A DNA stretch of 64,000 nucleotides from Jeotgalicoccus coquinae (GCF_014207425.1 NZ_JACHFF010000001.1:868001-932000); one strand, 5' to 3'; positions 27,596-36,549 are shown, numbered from the stretch's first letter. Made by a program: numbers and translations. Notes: generated by a model not told the origin, from the sequence alone.

Positions 27596-28780
27596 ATGGA
27601 ATTATCAAAAAAGGTAAAGTCGATTACACCCAGCCAAACGATAGAAATTACTAATACTGCAAGACAATTAAAAGCTGAGGGCGTTGATGTAATCAGTCTG
27701 TCGGCAGGAGAACCGGATTTTAACACTCCGGATGAAATTATCGATGCTGTTTACGAGGCTGCAAAAGCAGGCCACACCAAATATACTGCATCTGCCGGAC
27801 TCCCGGAATTAAGGGAAACAATCGTTAAAAAAATGGCGCGCGACAACAATCTGACATACGCACCGAATGAAATTTACGTCGGCAACGGCGCAAAACAGGT
27901 GCTGTATAACGTCTTCCTGGCAACGCTTGATGAAGGCGACGAAGTTATCGTTCCTGCACCATACTGGGTCAGCTACACTGAACAGGTTAAAATGGTCGGC
28001 GGTGAGCCTGTTACTGCAGTCACAACAGAGGATACTCACTTTAAACTGACACCGGAAATTTTAAAAGCGCACATTACAGAAAAAACGAAAATGCTGGTGT
28101 TAAATACTCCAAACAACCCGACAGGGTCTGTGTACTCTAAAGATGAACTTCAGGCACTTGCCGATGTTCTTGCAGAGACAGATATCATTATCGTCGTGGA
28201 TGAGATTTACGAAGTCCTTACATACGGGGAACCGCAAGTATCCATCGCGTCATTAAATGATAAAATTAAAGCACAGACGATTATCGTCAACGGCGTAAGC
28301 AAATCGCACGCCATGACCGGCTGGAGAGTCGGCTACGCATGCGGCGCACCGGAGCTTATCGCTGCGCTGTCGGCACTGACATCACAATCTACAACGAGCG
28401 TTGCAGAACCGGCACAGTACGGTGCAATTGCGGCATATGAAATGGCTCCTGAATCTACTGAAAAGTACCGTGCCATCTTTGAAGCACGCCGCGACAACGC
28501 ATATGCAAAAATTATGGAATTACCGCATGTCACATGTGTTAAACCGGAAGGCGCATTTTATCTTTTCCCGCATATGAAAAACTGTGCAGAAGCATGCGGC
28601 TACGATACGGTGGACGAATTCGTCAAAGACGTACTGCGTGAAAAACATGTTGCATTCGTTCCGGGCTCGGGCTTCGGTACGCCGGAATACGCACGTATCA
28701 GCTACTCGCTGGATGAAGCAACATTTAACGATGCTGTATCACGCATCAAAGAATTTATTGAAGAAAAATCTAAAATCTAA
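27596..28780 (+). CDS. aspB: Pyridoxal-phosphate aminotransferase, aspartate type
   Basis: 394 residues, class I aminotransferase. SLSAGEPDFNTP near the N terminus, LNTPNNPTGSVY in the middle and the PLP-lysine motif GVSKSHAMTGWRVGY near residue 234 identify the family. AspB of Bacillus transfers amino groups between aspartate and 2-oxoglutarate. The adjacent asnS (15 bases on) fits an aspartate/asparagine role, as in the B. subtilis aspB-asnS pair. The ATG at 27596 follows TAGGAG; an upstream in-frame TTG lies before the ribosome-binding site. Confidence 0.93.
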   Translation: MELSKKVKSITPSQTIEITNTARQLKAEGVDVISLSAGEPDFNTPDEIIDAVYEAAKAGHTKYTASAGLPELRETIVKKMARDNNLTYAPNEIYVGNGAKQVLYNVFLATLDEGDEVIVPAPYWVSYTEQVKMVGGEPVTAVTTEDTHFKLTPEILKAHITEKTKMLVLNTPNNPTGSVYSKDELQALADVLAETDIIIVVDEIYEVLTYGEPQVSIASLNDKIKAQTIIVNGVSKSHAMTGWRVGYACGAPELIAALSALTSQSTTSVAEPAQYGAIAAYEMAPESTEKYRAIFEARRDNAYAKIMELPHVTCVKPEGAFYLFPHMKNCAEACGYDTVDEFVKDVLREKHVAFVPGSGFGTPEYARISYSLDEATFNDAVSRIKEFIEEKSKI

Positions 28781-28794
28781 GGATGTATTAAGTT

Positions 28795-30084
28795 ATGAAA
28801 ATCACTATTAACCAGGCACCCAAATATTCAGGTCAGGAAGTAACAATCGGCGGATGGCTGCTGCAAAAACGCGGCAGCGGGAAATTACAGTTCCTTCAGC
28901 TCCGTGACGGCACAGGTTTTATGCAGGGTGTCGTTGTTAAAGCAAACGATGAAGAACTTTTCACCGTTGCTAAAGGATTACACCAGGAAACGTCAATGTA
29001 CGTGACAGGGACTATTAAAGAAGACGAACGTTCTTCATTCGGCTACGAAATGGAAGTTTCAGGTATTGAAATTATCCAGAGTGCTGAAGGATACCCGATC
29101 ACGCCGAAAGAACACGGCCCTGAATTCCTTCTTGATAACAGACACTTATGGCTGCGTTCAAGAAAACAACATGCTGTAATGAACATCAGAAACCAGATTA
29201 TTAAGAGCACGTATGACTTTTATTTCGAGAACGGCTTTAAGAAAATTGATTCACCGATTTTAACAAGCAGTTCACCTGAAGGCACAACGGAATTATTCCA
29301 TACTAAATACTTCGACGAAGATGCATACCTTTCACAGAGCGGTCAGCTTTACGCTGAAGCAGCTGCGATGGCGCACGGTAAAGTATTTACTTTCGGACCG
29401 ACATTCCGTGCCGAGAAATCAAAAACACGCCGTCATTTAATCGAGTTCTGGATGATCGAACCGGAAATGGCTTTTTACAATCACGAAGACAGCCTTGTAG
29501 TACAGGAGCAGTACGTTGAGTACCTAGCTAAAAATGTACTTGAAAACTGTAAACTTGATTTAGAAGCGCTGGGTCGCGACACAACTGCATTGGAAAACAT
29601 TCAAGCACCGTTCCCGCGTATTTCATACACTGATGCAATCGATTTACTGCACGAAAAAGGATTCGACGATATTAACTGGGGCGACGACTTCGGTTCTCCG
29701 CACGAGACTGAAATTGCGAACAGCTTCGACAAACCGGTATTTATCGTTAACTATCCGAAAGAAATTAAATCATTCTACATGAGTACAAACCCGGAAGATC
29801 CGCGTACAGTACTGTGTGCCGATTTAATCGCGCCTGAAGGCTACGGTGAGATTATCGGAGGCAGTGAGCGTATTTCCGACTACGACGAGCTGAAAGCCCG
29901 TATCGAGGAGTCGGGACTTAACATTGACGCTTACGAGTGGTACCTGGACCTCCGTAAATACGGAAGTGTGCCGCACTCAGGTTTCGGACTTGGTCTGGAG
30001 CGCGCGGTCGCATGGTTCTCAGGCGTTCAGCACGTCAGAGAAACTGCACCGTTCCCAAGATTATTAAATCGTTTATACCCATAA
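28795..30084 (+). CDS. asnS: Asparaginyl-tRNA synthetase
   Basis: 429 residues, class IIb synthetase. An OB-fold anticodon-binding domain (about 1-110, [16 protein letters not shown]) is followed by the catalytic core. Motif 2 is [19 protein letters not shown] and motif 3 [13 protein letters not shown]. The specific asparagine type rather than aspartyl is supported by length and by the neighbourhood (aspB upstream, dnaD downstream). A terminator-like hairpin follows. No T-box leader is visible upstream. Confidence 0.96.
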   Translation: MKITINQAPKYSGQEVTIGGWLLQKRGSGKLQFLQLRDGTGFMQGVVVKANDEELFTVAKGLHQETSMYVTGTIKEDERSSFGYEMEVSGIEIIQSAEGYPITPKEHGPEFLLDNRHLWLRSRKQHAVMNIRNQIIKSTYDFYFENGFKKIDSPILTSSSPEGTTELFHTKYFDEDAYLSQSGQLYAEAAAMAHGKVFTFGPTFRAEKSKTRRHLIEFWMIEPEMAFYNHEDSLVVQEQYVEYLAKNVLENCKLDLEALGRDTTALENIQAPFPRISYTDAIDLLHEKGFDDINWGDDFGSPHETEIANSFDKPVFIVNYPKEIKSFYMSTNPEDPRTVLCADLIAPEGYGEIIGGSERISDYDELKARIEESGLNIDAYEWYLDLRKYGSVPHSGFGLGLERAVAWFSGVQHVRETAPFPRLLNRLYP

Positions 30085-30088
30085 AAAC

Positions 30089-30126
30089 AATGGAGATGTT
30101 AGGTTCCCTAATGTCTCCATTCTATT
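30089..30126 (+). terminator. Terminator-like hairpin between asnS and dnaD
   Basis: AATGGAGATGTTAG pairs with CTAATGTCTCCATT (14 pairs with two G-U) around a short loop, followed by the weak tail CTATTG. It lies 16 bases before dnaD, so it may be an attenuator rather than a full stop. Confidence 0.65.
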
Positions 30127-30141
30127 GTTGGAGGGAAAAAT

Positions 30142-30765
30142 ATGGTTAACGATTATTTGAAATACATTACTATTCCAGTCAATAAAATTCTGCTGGATAA
30201 CTACGCTGAAATCGGTCTCGATGAACGCGGGGTTATTATATTAATCAAGCTGCTTGAACGTCACCGCACGTACAACACCCCCCTTGATTTCAGCGAACTT
30301 CTGAGCGGAACAACTTTAAATGAGACCGAACTGACGCATATAATCCAGTCGCTGATAAAAGAACGGTTACTGGAACTCGATACACATGAGATCGACGGAA
30401 AGTATACCGAAACATATAACTTTGAGCCGCTTTACTCAAAGCTCGAGGATTTTATCATGCTGGAAGAAAAAGCGCCGGTGAAAGACGAATCAACATTGCG
30501 CGAGCTGTTTGAGTACATTGAGCAGCTGTACGGCAGGGCAATCAGCCCGAACGAATACCAGCGCCTGAACAGCTGGATGAACGATTCGAACTATCAGCCG
30601 GAGCAGATTCAGGATGCGGTGGATATCGCGTATAAGAGCAATATTACGTCGCTGCAGTACGTTGAGCGTATACTGAGCAGCACGTCGAAAAGCGAGCCGG
30701 TGAAAGGGACAGGCCTGCCTGTCATATCATGGCTTGATGGAGGTAGCCGACTTGACAACAAGTAA
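30142..30765 (+). CDS. dnaD: DNA replication initiation protein DnaD
   Basis: 207 residues. The N-terminal winged-helix domain (about 1-100) is followed by a DnaB2/DnaD-type C-terminal domain (about 120-190, YEQLYGRAISPNEYQRLNSW-like, with QPEQIQDAVDIAYKSN). DnaD takes part in helicase loading at the origin and at stalled forks. GGAGGG precedes the ATG. Position between asnS and nth is the conserved one in Bacillus and Staphylococcus. Confidence 0.9.
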   Translation: MVNDYLKYITIPVNKILLDNYAEIGLDERGVIILIKLLERHRTYNTPLDFSELLSGTTLNETELTHIIQSLIKERLLELDTHEIDGKYTETYNFEPLYSKLEDFIMLEEKAPVKDESTLRELFEYIEQLYGRAISPNEYQRLNSWMNDSNYQPEQIQDAVDIAYKSNITSLQYVERILSSTSKSEPVKGTGLPVISWLDGGSRLDNK

Positions 30766-31414
30766 GAAAAAAACGATGGAGTTTATCGACGTCATCGCGG
30801 AAATGTTTCCGGACGCCGAAGCTGAACTCAATTATACAAACCCGTTTGAACTGACAATTGCCGTGCTGTTAAGTGCACAGACGACAGACGTCGGGGTAAA
30901 CAGGGTGACAGAAGGCCTGTTTAAGAGATTTAAAACGCCGGAAGACTATCTGGCAGTGGAAGTCGAAGAAATTGAACAGTACATTAAAACCATTGGATTG
31001 TACCGCACGAAGGCTAAAAATATACAGAAATTATGCCGTGATTTAATCGATAAATACGGCGGCGAAATTCCGGGGAACTACGATGACCTGGTGTCGCTGG
31101 CCGGAGTGGGGCGAAAGACTGCGAACGTCGTGCTGTCAGTAGCATTCGATACACCCAGAATCGCCGTCGATACTCACGTTGAACGTATATCCAAGCGGCT
31201 GGGGATTGCGCGATATAAAGACTCGCCGCTGCAGGTCGAAGAAACGCTGATGCGTAAAATTCCGGCTGAACGCTGGAGCAAAACACACCATCAGCTGATT
31301 TTCTTCGGACGCTATCACTGCCTGGCACGAAACCCGAAATGTCACGAATGTCCATTATTGGCAGAATGCCGCGAAGGACAGAAACGCTTGAAAAAAGGAT
31401 TAGTTAAGATGTAG
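30752..31414 (+). CDS. nth: Endonuclease III (DNA glycosylase/AP lyase)
   Basis: 220 residues. Removes oxidised pyrimidines. The helix-hairpin-helix motif SLAGVGRKTANVVL holds the catalytic lysine, with the catalytic aspartate in AVDTHVERIS. The C-terminal [4Fe-4S] loop is complete (C-x6-C-x2-C-x5-C, starting HCLARNPKCHEC). The TTG at 30752 is chosen as start: GGAGGT ends 7 bases before it, whereas the upstream in-frame TTG/ATG at 30734/30737 precede that site. It overlaps dnaD by 14 bases. Confidence 0.95.
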   Translation: MTTSKKKTMEFIDVIAEMFPDAEAELNYTNPFELTIAVLLSAQTTDVGVNRVTEGLFKRFKTPEDYLAVEVEEIEQYIKTIGLYRTKAKNIQKLCRDLIDKYGGEIPGNYDDLVSLAGVGRKTANVVLSVAFDTPRIAVDTHVERISKRLGIARYKDSPLQVEETLMRKIPAERWSKTHHQLIFFGRYHCLARNPKCHECPLLAECREGQKRLKKGLVKM

Positions 31415-31422
31415 ATAGCTGG

Positions 31423-31455
31423 CCGCATTCCCTGTCATGGGCGTGCGGTTTTTTT
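31423..31455 (+). terminator. Terminator after nth
   Basis: CCGCATTCCC pairs with GGGCGTGCGG (with G-U) around TGTCAT, followed by seven T. Confidence 0.9.
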
Positions 31456-31631
31456 GATTGAATGCGAGAATCTTTCGATGAGGATTTTATCGTTTTGATA
31501 AACACCATTTATTTTTAATTAATCAGGAGAATTGAGCAAGCTCGTTTCTGCGGCTTTACCTTGCTTCTTAATTACCTGTAAATGAACAGGGGACGAATTA
31601 AAATAACAAGCTTGCACAAAAAGAGATAGAA

Positions 31632-31827
31632 AATGAGCAGGATTTGCCCGAAATCTATGATCCTGCTCATAATGTGCTGCAAAACGTGCAAGAACTATCT
31701 TAAATCTATGATCCTGCTCATGATGTGCTGTAAAATGTGCAAGAACTGTCTTAAATCTATAATCCTGCTCATAATGTGCTGTAAAACGTGCAAGAACTGT
31801 CTTAAATCTATGATCCTGCTCATAATC
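31632..31827. repeat. Tandem array of a 51-bp repeat (about 3.5 copies)
   Basis: AAATCTATGATCCTGCTCAT recurs with one-base changes at 31651, 31702, 31753 and 31804, a 51-bp period. Copies differ only by transitions (A/G, C/T). The left edge carries GAGCAGGAT (31635-31643), a perfect 9-bp inverted match of ATCCTGCTC (31660-31668) in the first copy. The array lies in the 757-bp gap between the convergent nth and pbp2 genes. ORFs stay open across it on both strands only because 51 is a multiple of three. The part from 31456 to 31631 shows no gene. Confidence 0.93.
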
Positions 31828-31903
31828 TGTGATAAGTCCTATAAAACCTGACAACATGATTCATTTTAAAGCTATTAATGCGACGGATGATTAATATATT
31901 TGC

Positions 31904-32056
31904 GAACTGTCCCATTATAAGGGGCTTTTCGAGACGGATACGGACTTTTAACACGAACTGTCTCATTTTCATATCAATTATGAGACAGTTTGCAGGTTAT
32001 AATCTGATCTGTCACGTTTTACCTGTTGAGATGAGACAGATTGCCGCAAATACACA
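31904..32056. repeat. Second, decayed array with a 51-bp period and inverted repeats
   Basis: GAACTGTC (31904), GAACTGTC (31955) and GATCTGTC (32006) are spaced exactly 51 bp apart. The middle unit has a perfect 11-bp inverted repeat: AACTGTCTCAT (31956-31966) with ATGAGACAGTT (31980-31990). The third has ATCTGTC/GACAGAT, the first only traces. GAACTGT is also the end of each unit of the neighbouring array. The gap continues to the pbp2 terminator without a gene. Confidence 0.72.
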
Positions 32057-32117
32057 TTAGTCCGCCTCAATTCCCACAACAAATGAATTTCCACACACGT
32101 ACATCAATATCCACAGA

Positions 32118-32156
32118 CAAAAAAACACCCCCGATCAATAACTAACCGGGGGTGTT
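32118..32156 (-). terminator. Terminator of pbp2 (minus strand)
   Basis: On the minus strand AACACCCCCG pairs with CGGGGGTGTT, followed by a T-run (32118-32123 on the plus strand is A-rich). Confidence 0.9.
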
Positions 32157-32171
32157 CCAATTTCATATATA

Positions 32172-34610
32172 TTATTCTTCGTCTGCTGCCTGATCTTCAT
32201 CTTCAGCCGAGCTGCTTCCGGAGTCTGCTCCAAAGCTCGAACTTTCCGACGAGGAGGACGATGAACTTTCCGAAGATGATGATGACGACTCATCTTCAGC
32301 TGCGTCTTCTTCCGGTGCAGGGTCGTCGCTGTCGTCTGCTGCGTCTCCGCCGCTTTCCGGTTCAGCGAGGTCGGCGTCGTCAGGCAGTTCGCCTTCAGGT
32401 ACGTCGCCCTGTGTTTCTATTTCACCGTCTTCGTTGTATTCCCAGCTCCAGGCACCGCCTGTGCTGCCGCCGCTTTCATTGTTGCTGTTACTGTTGTTAT
32501 TGTTGTTGCTTCCGCCGTTGCCCCAGAATCCGCCGCCGGCAACTGCATATTCGTCGCCGTCGATTTGTTCAACGCTGTCCGGCTGTTCAAAGTCTTGGCC
32601 GTTGAATGTGCTGATATACTGCATGATGTCTCTGAAGAACCATTGCGGTGTAATGTGCTCGTCTGTACCGACGAATACTTTATCTTCCGAGTAGCCTGCT
32701 GTTGCGTTATCGAATCCTGACCACACACTCATCGTATATTCAGGTGTGTAACCGACGATCCACGCGTCTTTCGCACTGTTGTTCGGCAGGTCGTTTTCTT
32801 CAAGTATGCTTGTGTCGAGTGAAGTAGTCCCTGTCTTCGCTGCAATGTTCAGACCGTTCATCTGAATGTAGTCGGCGCTTCCCTGATTCTCGAATGTGTC
32901 TTTCAGCATATCTGTCAGCATAAATGCTGTTGAGTCTTTCATTGCTCTGTGTGATTCGTTTTCGAATTCAATTTTATCGCCTTCCGATGTTACGATGTAA
33001 CGGATTGACTGTGCTTCATTGAATTCACCGTTGTTGCCGAGTGTTGCATAAGCCTGTGCCATCTGCAGCGGGCTGAACCGTGTTTCGCCGCCGCCGAGTA
33101 CGTCGTTAAACGACAGTGTGTAGTCGCCTTCGTTTTTCGTAGCGTAGTCCAGTCCGACTTCACGTGCAAATTCTTCCGGTGCGTTCTGTCCCGCTTCTTC
33201 CTGTACCTGCTCGAATGTTTTCACTGCAGGGACGTTAAAGCTCTGACGGAGTGCGTCACGCATCGTTACGTTGCCGTGGCTCTGGTTGTCGTAGTTGTAA
33301 ACTGTGTTGTTCGGGCTTGTTTTCGGATTGTATGACTGCTCATCCTGAATCGTTTGATTCGTTGCCCATTCCATGTTCTCAATTGCCGGCCCGTATGCGA
33401 GGAACGGCTTCATTGTAGAACCGACGTTGTGCTGTACGAGTGATAAGTTCTGGTCGACAACTTCCTGATAGTCGCGGCCGCCTGATATTGCTACCAGTCC
33501 GCCTGACGTTGTATCGAGTATTGTCGAGGCGATATTGAAATCATCGCTCTGGAATTTCTCGTTATAGTAGTAGTTGCGGTTGTTCGTCATGTTTTGTAAG
33601 TATGACTGGACACCGGAGTCCATATTCGTATAAATCTGAATGCCGCTGGATAATACTTCTGATACATCTCTGTTGCGGAACTCATCATGGTTCTGCAGTT
33701 CGCGTTTAATGTAATTAATGTAGGATGCGTATTCCGGATCTTCCTGTTCCGTCGATGCACGTTCTGTTTCATCGCGCGGTACTAAGTTATCCGTAATATC
33801 GATCTGAATTGCTTCGTCGTATTCAGCCTGTGTAATTCTCCCGTGATTGAGCATCTGGTATAACACAGTATCTGTACGGCTTTTACCCGCTTCAGCGTCT
33901 ACATATAAGTTATAGACGTTCGGCAGATTCGACAGCCCTGCGAGATAGGCACTTTCCGCGATGTTTAACTCGGCAAGTTCTTTATCAAAATAATATAGAC
34001 TTGCTGTGCGGATACCGTATATACCGTCAGAGTAATAAATCTTGTTCAGGTACATCTCCAGAATGTCGTCTTTTGAATATTCCTGCTCCAACCGGTAGGA
34101 CAGATAAGCTTCCTGCGCTTTACGTTCGATTGTCTGTTCCTCTGTAAGGAATGCACGTTTGACGACCTGCTGGGTAATGGTACTTGCACCCTGTGACGCA
34201 AAGCCGTCTGTAAAGTTGCTGATGACAGCACCGCCTAAGCGGAAGAAGTCAATCGCACCGTGATCGTAAAAGCGGTTATCCTCAATTGCAAGTACTGCGT
34301 CGGACATTTGTTCAGGTACGTCTTCGATACTTACATATTCCCGTTTCTGCCCCTGGAAGAGGGTGGTCACGAGCTCGTCGTTATTGTCGTAAATTTCAGC
34401 GGGAACAGGGTCCTTAAGCTTTTCATCACTGAAAGCCGGCGCCTGTGATGCGTAATACGCAAACAGTACAGCACCGATAACAAGACCAACCAGTGCAAGC
34501 AGTGCACCATATAAAAACACTTTTTTAATTATTGATGATTTGGATTTTGACTGCTTTTTCTGTTTGGGTTTCTTATCAGACTGTTTACTCCTTTTAAAAT
34601 TCGATTCCAT
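32172..34610 (-). CDS. pbp2: Bifunctional class A penicillin-binding protein (PBP2 type)
   Basis: 812 residues. A basic cytoplasmic tail is followed by one membrane anchor (about 29-51) and a glycosyltransferase domain with EDNRFYDHG and the QGASTITQQVVKRAFL region. The transpeptidase domain has STMK (active serine near residue 398), SFN (near 455) and KTG (near 590). It polymerises and cross-links peptidoglycan outside the membrane. The pairing with recU, 11 bases apart in one transcript, is that of S. aureus pbp2. Unusual is the tail of about 115 residues: Asn/Gly-rich, then Asp/Glu-rich, then two long serine runs with acidic residues. Shine-Dalgarno is GGGAGA. Confidence 0.95.
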   Translation of the reverse strand: MESNFKRSKQSDKKPKQKKQSKSKSSIIKKVFLYGALLALVGLVIGAVLFAYYASQAPAFSDEKLKDPVPAEIYDNNDELVTTLFQGQKREYVSIEDVPEQMSDAVLAIEDNRFYDHGAIDFFRLGGAVISNFTDGFASQGASTITQQVVKRAFLTEEQTIERKAQEAYLSYRLEQEYSKDDILEMYLNKIYYSDGIYGIRTASLYYFDKELAELNIAESAYLAGLSNLPNVYNLYVDAEAGKSRTDTVLYQMLNHGRITQAEYDEAIQIDITDNLVPRDETERASTEQEDPEYASYINYIKRELQNHDEFRNRDVSEVLSSGIQIYTNMDSGVQSYLQNMTNNRNYYYNEKFQSDDFNIASTILDTTSGGLVAISGGRDYQEVVDQNLSLVQHNVGSTMKPFLAYGPAIENMEWATNQTIQDEQSYNPKTSPNNTVYNYDNQSHGNVTMRDALRQSFNVPAVKTFEQVQEEAGQNAPEEFAREVGLDYATKNEGDYTLSFNDVLGGGETRFSPLQMAQAYATLGNNGEFNEAQSIRYIVTSEGDKIEFENESHRAMKDSTAFMLTDMLKDTFENQGSADYIQMNGLNIAAKTGTTSLDTSILEENDLPNNSAKDAWIVGYTPEYTMSVWSGFDNATAGYSEDKVFVGTDEHITPQWFFRDIMQYISTFNGQDFEQPDSVEQIDGDEYAVAGGGFWGNGGSNNNNNSNSNNESGGSTGGAWSWEYNEDGEIETQGDVPEGELPDDADLAEPESGGDAADDSDDPAPEEDAAEDESSSSSSESSSSSSSESSSFGADSGSSSAEDEDQAADEE

Positions 34611-34621
34611 ATATATTCTCC

Positions 34622-35212
34622 CTATTCAAAATAAAATTCGTCAACTGCAGCTAAATAATCATAACGCGGATTGTATTTGATTGGTAGTAAAATACTCTCT
34701 GCCTTAATGTCAGCATAGGTTATGGACTTTCTGCCATTCCCTAAATAAGCGTCCCAGTGTTTAACAAAATGTTCAAAAGGATAAAGATAGACTTCATCGT
34801 GAACAGTAAACTTAACTATAATGAAGACGATGCCGCCCTGGTTATGGCAGGCGCGCATATGCTCGACCTGGTGCGCATGTATGTTTATAAAAGGGAAGCG
34901 TGTCTTATTGCGTGTTTCCTTCGCTTCAAAATCGATGTATCTTCCTTTATACAGTCCATTATAGTCACTTGTCGATGGAACTTTAAAGTAGGCTTCCGTT
35001 ATTTTAGCTTTTTTCCGTGACGGATAATCAACATTGACAATCTGTACCGGTGTGGGCTTCTTATGAATGATGGCCCGCTTCGTATCCAGATAAAACTGAT
35101 TCGTCTTATCGAGATCCTTTTCCAGTGTCATGCCCCGCTGACCGTAGTTAATCTCTTTATCGGCACGCGGTGTATTTACCTGGTTTCTTTTGACTCCCTG
35201 TGGGTACTTCAT
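34622..35212 (-). CDS. recU: Holliday-junction resolvase RecU
   Basis: 196 residues. Cuts four-way junctions in recombination and segregation. Signature elements are the basic N terminus, RGMTLEKDLDKTNQFY near residue 27, STSDYNGLYKGRYIDFEAKET with the catalytic acidic residues and lysine near residues 80-100, and HQVEHMRACHNQGGIVF. Start ATG preceded by TTGGAGTG. It is the first gene of the recU-pbp2 pair and diverges from the DUF1798 gene across a short AT-rich dyad. Confidence 0.95.
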   Translation of the reverse strand: MKYPQGVKRNQVNTPRADKEINYGQRGMTLEKDLDKTNQFYLDTKRAIIHKKPTPVQIVNVDYPSRKKAKITEAYFKVPSTSDYNGLYKGRYIDFEAKETRNKTRFPFINIHAHQVEHMRACHNQGGIVFIIVKFTVHDEVYLYPFEHFVKHWDAYLGNGRKSITYADIKAESILLPIKYNPRYDYLAAVDEFYFE

Positions 35213-35225
35213 TAAATTAGCACTC

Positions 35226-35272
35226 CAAACTTTTATTATATATACTTATTATTATATATTAATTAGAGTTTG
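35226..35272. promoter_or_regulatory. AT-rich dyad between divergent recU and DUF1798 genes
   Basis: CAAACT (35226-35231) mirrors AGTTTG (35267-35272), enclosing a nearly symmetric TATTATATATA ... TATTATATATTA core. It must contain the promoters of both genes (several TATAAT-like words on the minus strand) and could be an operator. No regulator is recognised. Confidence 0.35.
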
Positions 35273-35307
35273 ATTAACATTTCATTATTATAGGTGGTGT
35301 GTCCAAA

Positions 35308-35634
35308 TTGTCAAGAAATGCATCGTACAGCGATTACCGCGAAATGCTCGATGAAATCGCCAGGCGCTATGACAAGGCAAGAGCAGGTTATGAGTTTGAT
35401 TTTAAAACCGAAATCGAACCGTTTTTAAATAAGTATAAAGTGCTTGCAGATCAGCTGCAGCATATGCCGACCGATGACCGGCTGACAGAAACAATCAGGG
35501 AAGTCATGAGTGACGAGCTGATGGAACTGTTAATGAGCTGTCACGTCTCCCGCTTCAGTTTAAGACTGTATCATGAAAAATTCAAATATATTAATATGTG
35601 GGTGAATCATGCAGGGGAGGAAGGACTGCTGTGA
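35308..35634 (+). CDS. DUF1798 family protein
   Basis: About 108 residues, helical and charged, no signal peptide. The position between recU/pbp2 and ypsA matches the DUF1798 gene of staphylococci (YppE of Bacillus). Function unknown. The frame opens at a GTG at 35299 that overlaps the AGGTGGTG ribosome-binding site; the TTG at 35308 has better spacing (MSRNASYSDYREML). Its stop overlaps the GTG start of ypsA by four bases. Confidence 0.75.
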   Translation: MSRNASYSDYREMLDEIARRYDKARAGYEFDFKTEIEPFLNKYKVLADQLQHMPTDDRLTETIREVMSDELMELLMSCHVSRFSLRLYHEKFKYINMWVNHAGEEGLL

Positions 35635-36170
35635 GAGTATTTATAACAGGATACCGCCATTACGAACTCGGCATCTTTAAAGATACGCAGCCTGAAGTGA
35701 AAGTTCTCCGCGATTTTCTGCGCCAGCGGATTATCAGTCTCGCTGAAGAAGGGGCGGAGTGGTTTATCATTCAGGGCTATACGGGCATAGAGATGTATGC
35801 GGCCAATGAGATAATCGGGTTAAAGGAAGAGTACGATATTAAGCTCGGTGTCCTGAAGCCGTTCCATAAGTTCGACGACCGGTATAACGATTCCGATAAA
35901 ATTAACTTAAACAATATACTGGAGCACGCCGACTTCCATCAGTTTATATTTGACAGGGAATACGCTGATCCCGGTATGTTTAAAGCCATTAATCAGTTCA
36001 TCACATCCAATACCGATTACGGGCTGATCGTCTACGACAGTGAGACGGAAACAAATTTAAAATATATATACAGCCTAATGCTTGAATTAAATGAGAAAAG
36101 TCATTATAATATTGAAAGAATACAATTTGATGATATTAATGATTTCATTAATGACAGATATGATAGTTAA
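35631..36170 (+). CDS. ypsA: DUF1273 protein YpsA
   Basis: 179 residues. A Rossmann-like SLOG-superfamily protein with [15 protein letters not shown] at the N terminus and [17 protein letters not shown] in the nucleotide-pocket region. In Firmicutes YpsA is genetically and physically linked to gpsB and affects cell division; its ligand is unknown. The GTG start at 35631 follows GGGAGGAAGG and lies within GTGA overlapping the previous stop. It precedes gpsB by 11 bases. Confidence 0.9.
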   Translation: MRVFITGYRHYELGIFKDTQPEVKVLRDFLRQRIISLAEEGAEWFIIQGYTGIEMYAANEIIGLKEEYDIKLGVLKPFHKFDDRYNDSDKINLNNILEHADFHQFIFDREYADPGMFKAINQFITSNTDYGLIVYDSETETNLKYIYSLMLELNEKSHYNIERIQFDDINDFINDRYDS

Positions 36171-36181
36171 GAGGTGTAAGT

Positions 36182-36508
36182 ATGAGTGACTATACGCTAA
36201 AGCTGTCTGCAAAAGATATATTCGAGAAAGAATTCGAAAAATCACTAAGAGGTTTTAAACCGATAGAAGTAGATAGTTTTCTTGACGACGTTATCAGTGA
36301 TTATCAGAAGATGGCAGACATGAACAACAACATTAAAAAGCTGGAAGAAGAAAATGCACGTTTAAAAAAGGAAGTTGAAGACCTCCGCATCCGCGTGGCA
36401 ACAAACACACGCACTCAGGGCGGCAGCGGACAGAGTCAGCAGATTGATATATTAAAACGTCTGTCGAGTCTAGAGAAGCAGGTTTTTGGCAATGCAAAAA
36501 AGCAGTAA
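36182..36508 (+). CDS. gpsB: Cell-division coordinator GpsB
   Basis: 108 residues. The N-terminal DivIVA-like domain ([30 protein letters not shown], quoted in part: [19 protein letters not shown]) binds cytoplasmic tails of penicillin-binding proteins. A coiled coil and a Gln/Ser-rich linker follow, then the C-terminal trimerisation segment ([14 protein letters not shown]). Start after GAGGTG. It switches wall synthesis between septum and side wall. PBP2, its plausible partner class, is encoded 2 kb away. Confidence 0.95.
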   Translation: MSDYTLKLSAKDIFEKEFEKSLRGFKPIEVDSFLDDVISDYQKMADMNNNIKKLEEENARLKKEVEDLRIRVATNTRTQGGSGQSQQIDILKRLSSLEKQVFGNAKKQ

Positions 36509-36513
36509 CATGA

Positions 36514-36543
36514 TTTAATATGTATTTTAAGAGTTTTTAAAAT
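36514..36543 (+). promoter_or_regulatory. Probable promoter of rnpB
   Basis: TTTAAT (36514-36519), 18-base spacer, TAAAAT (36538-36543). It would start transcription near 36550, which agrees with the expected 5' end of the RNA. Confidence 0.5.
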
Positions 36544-36549
36544 AAAAAG

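Noticed and set aside
28780-28795. T-box leader for asnS or aspB
   Set aside because: The gaps before both genes are only 15-33 bases, too short for a T-box.
31519-31857. Minus-strand ORF of 112 codons with a 17-residue repeat, and a plus-strand ORF of 72 codons
   Set aside because: Both are open only because the repeat length is divisible by three. Neither has a convincing ribosome-binding site, and both cover the same DNA.
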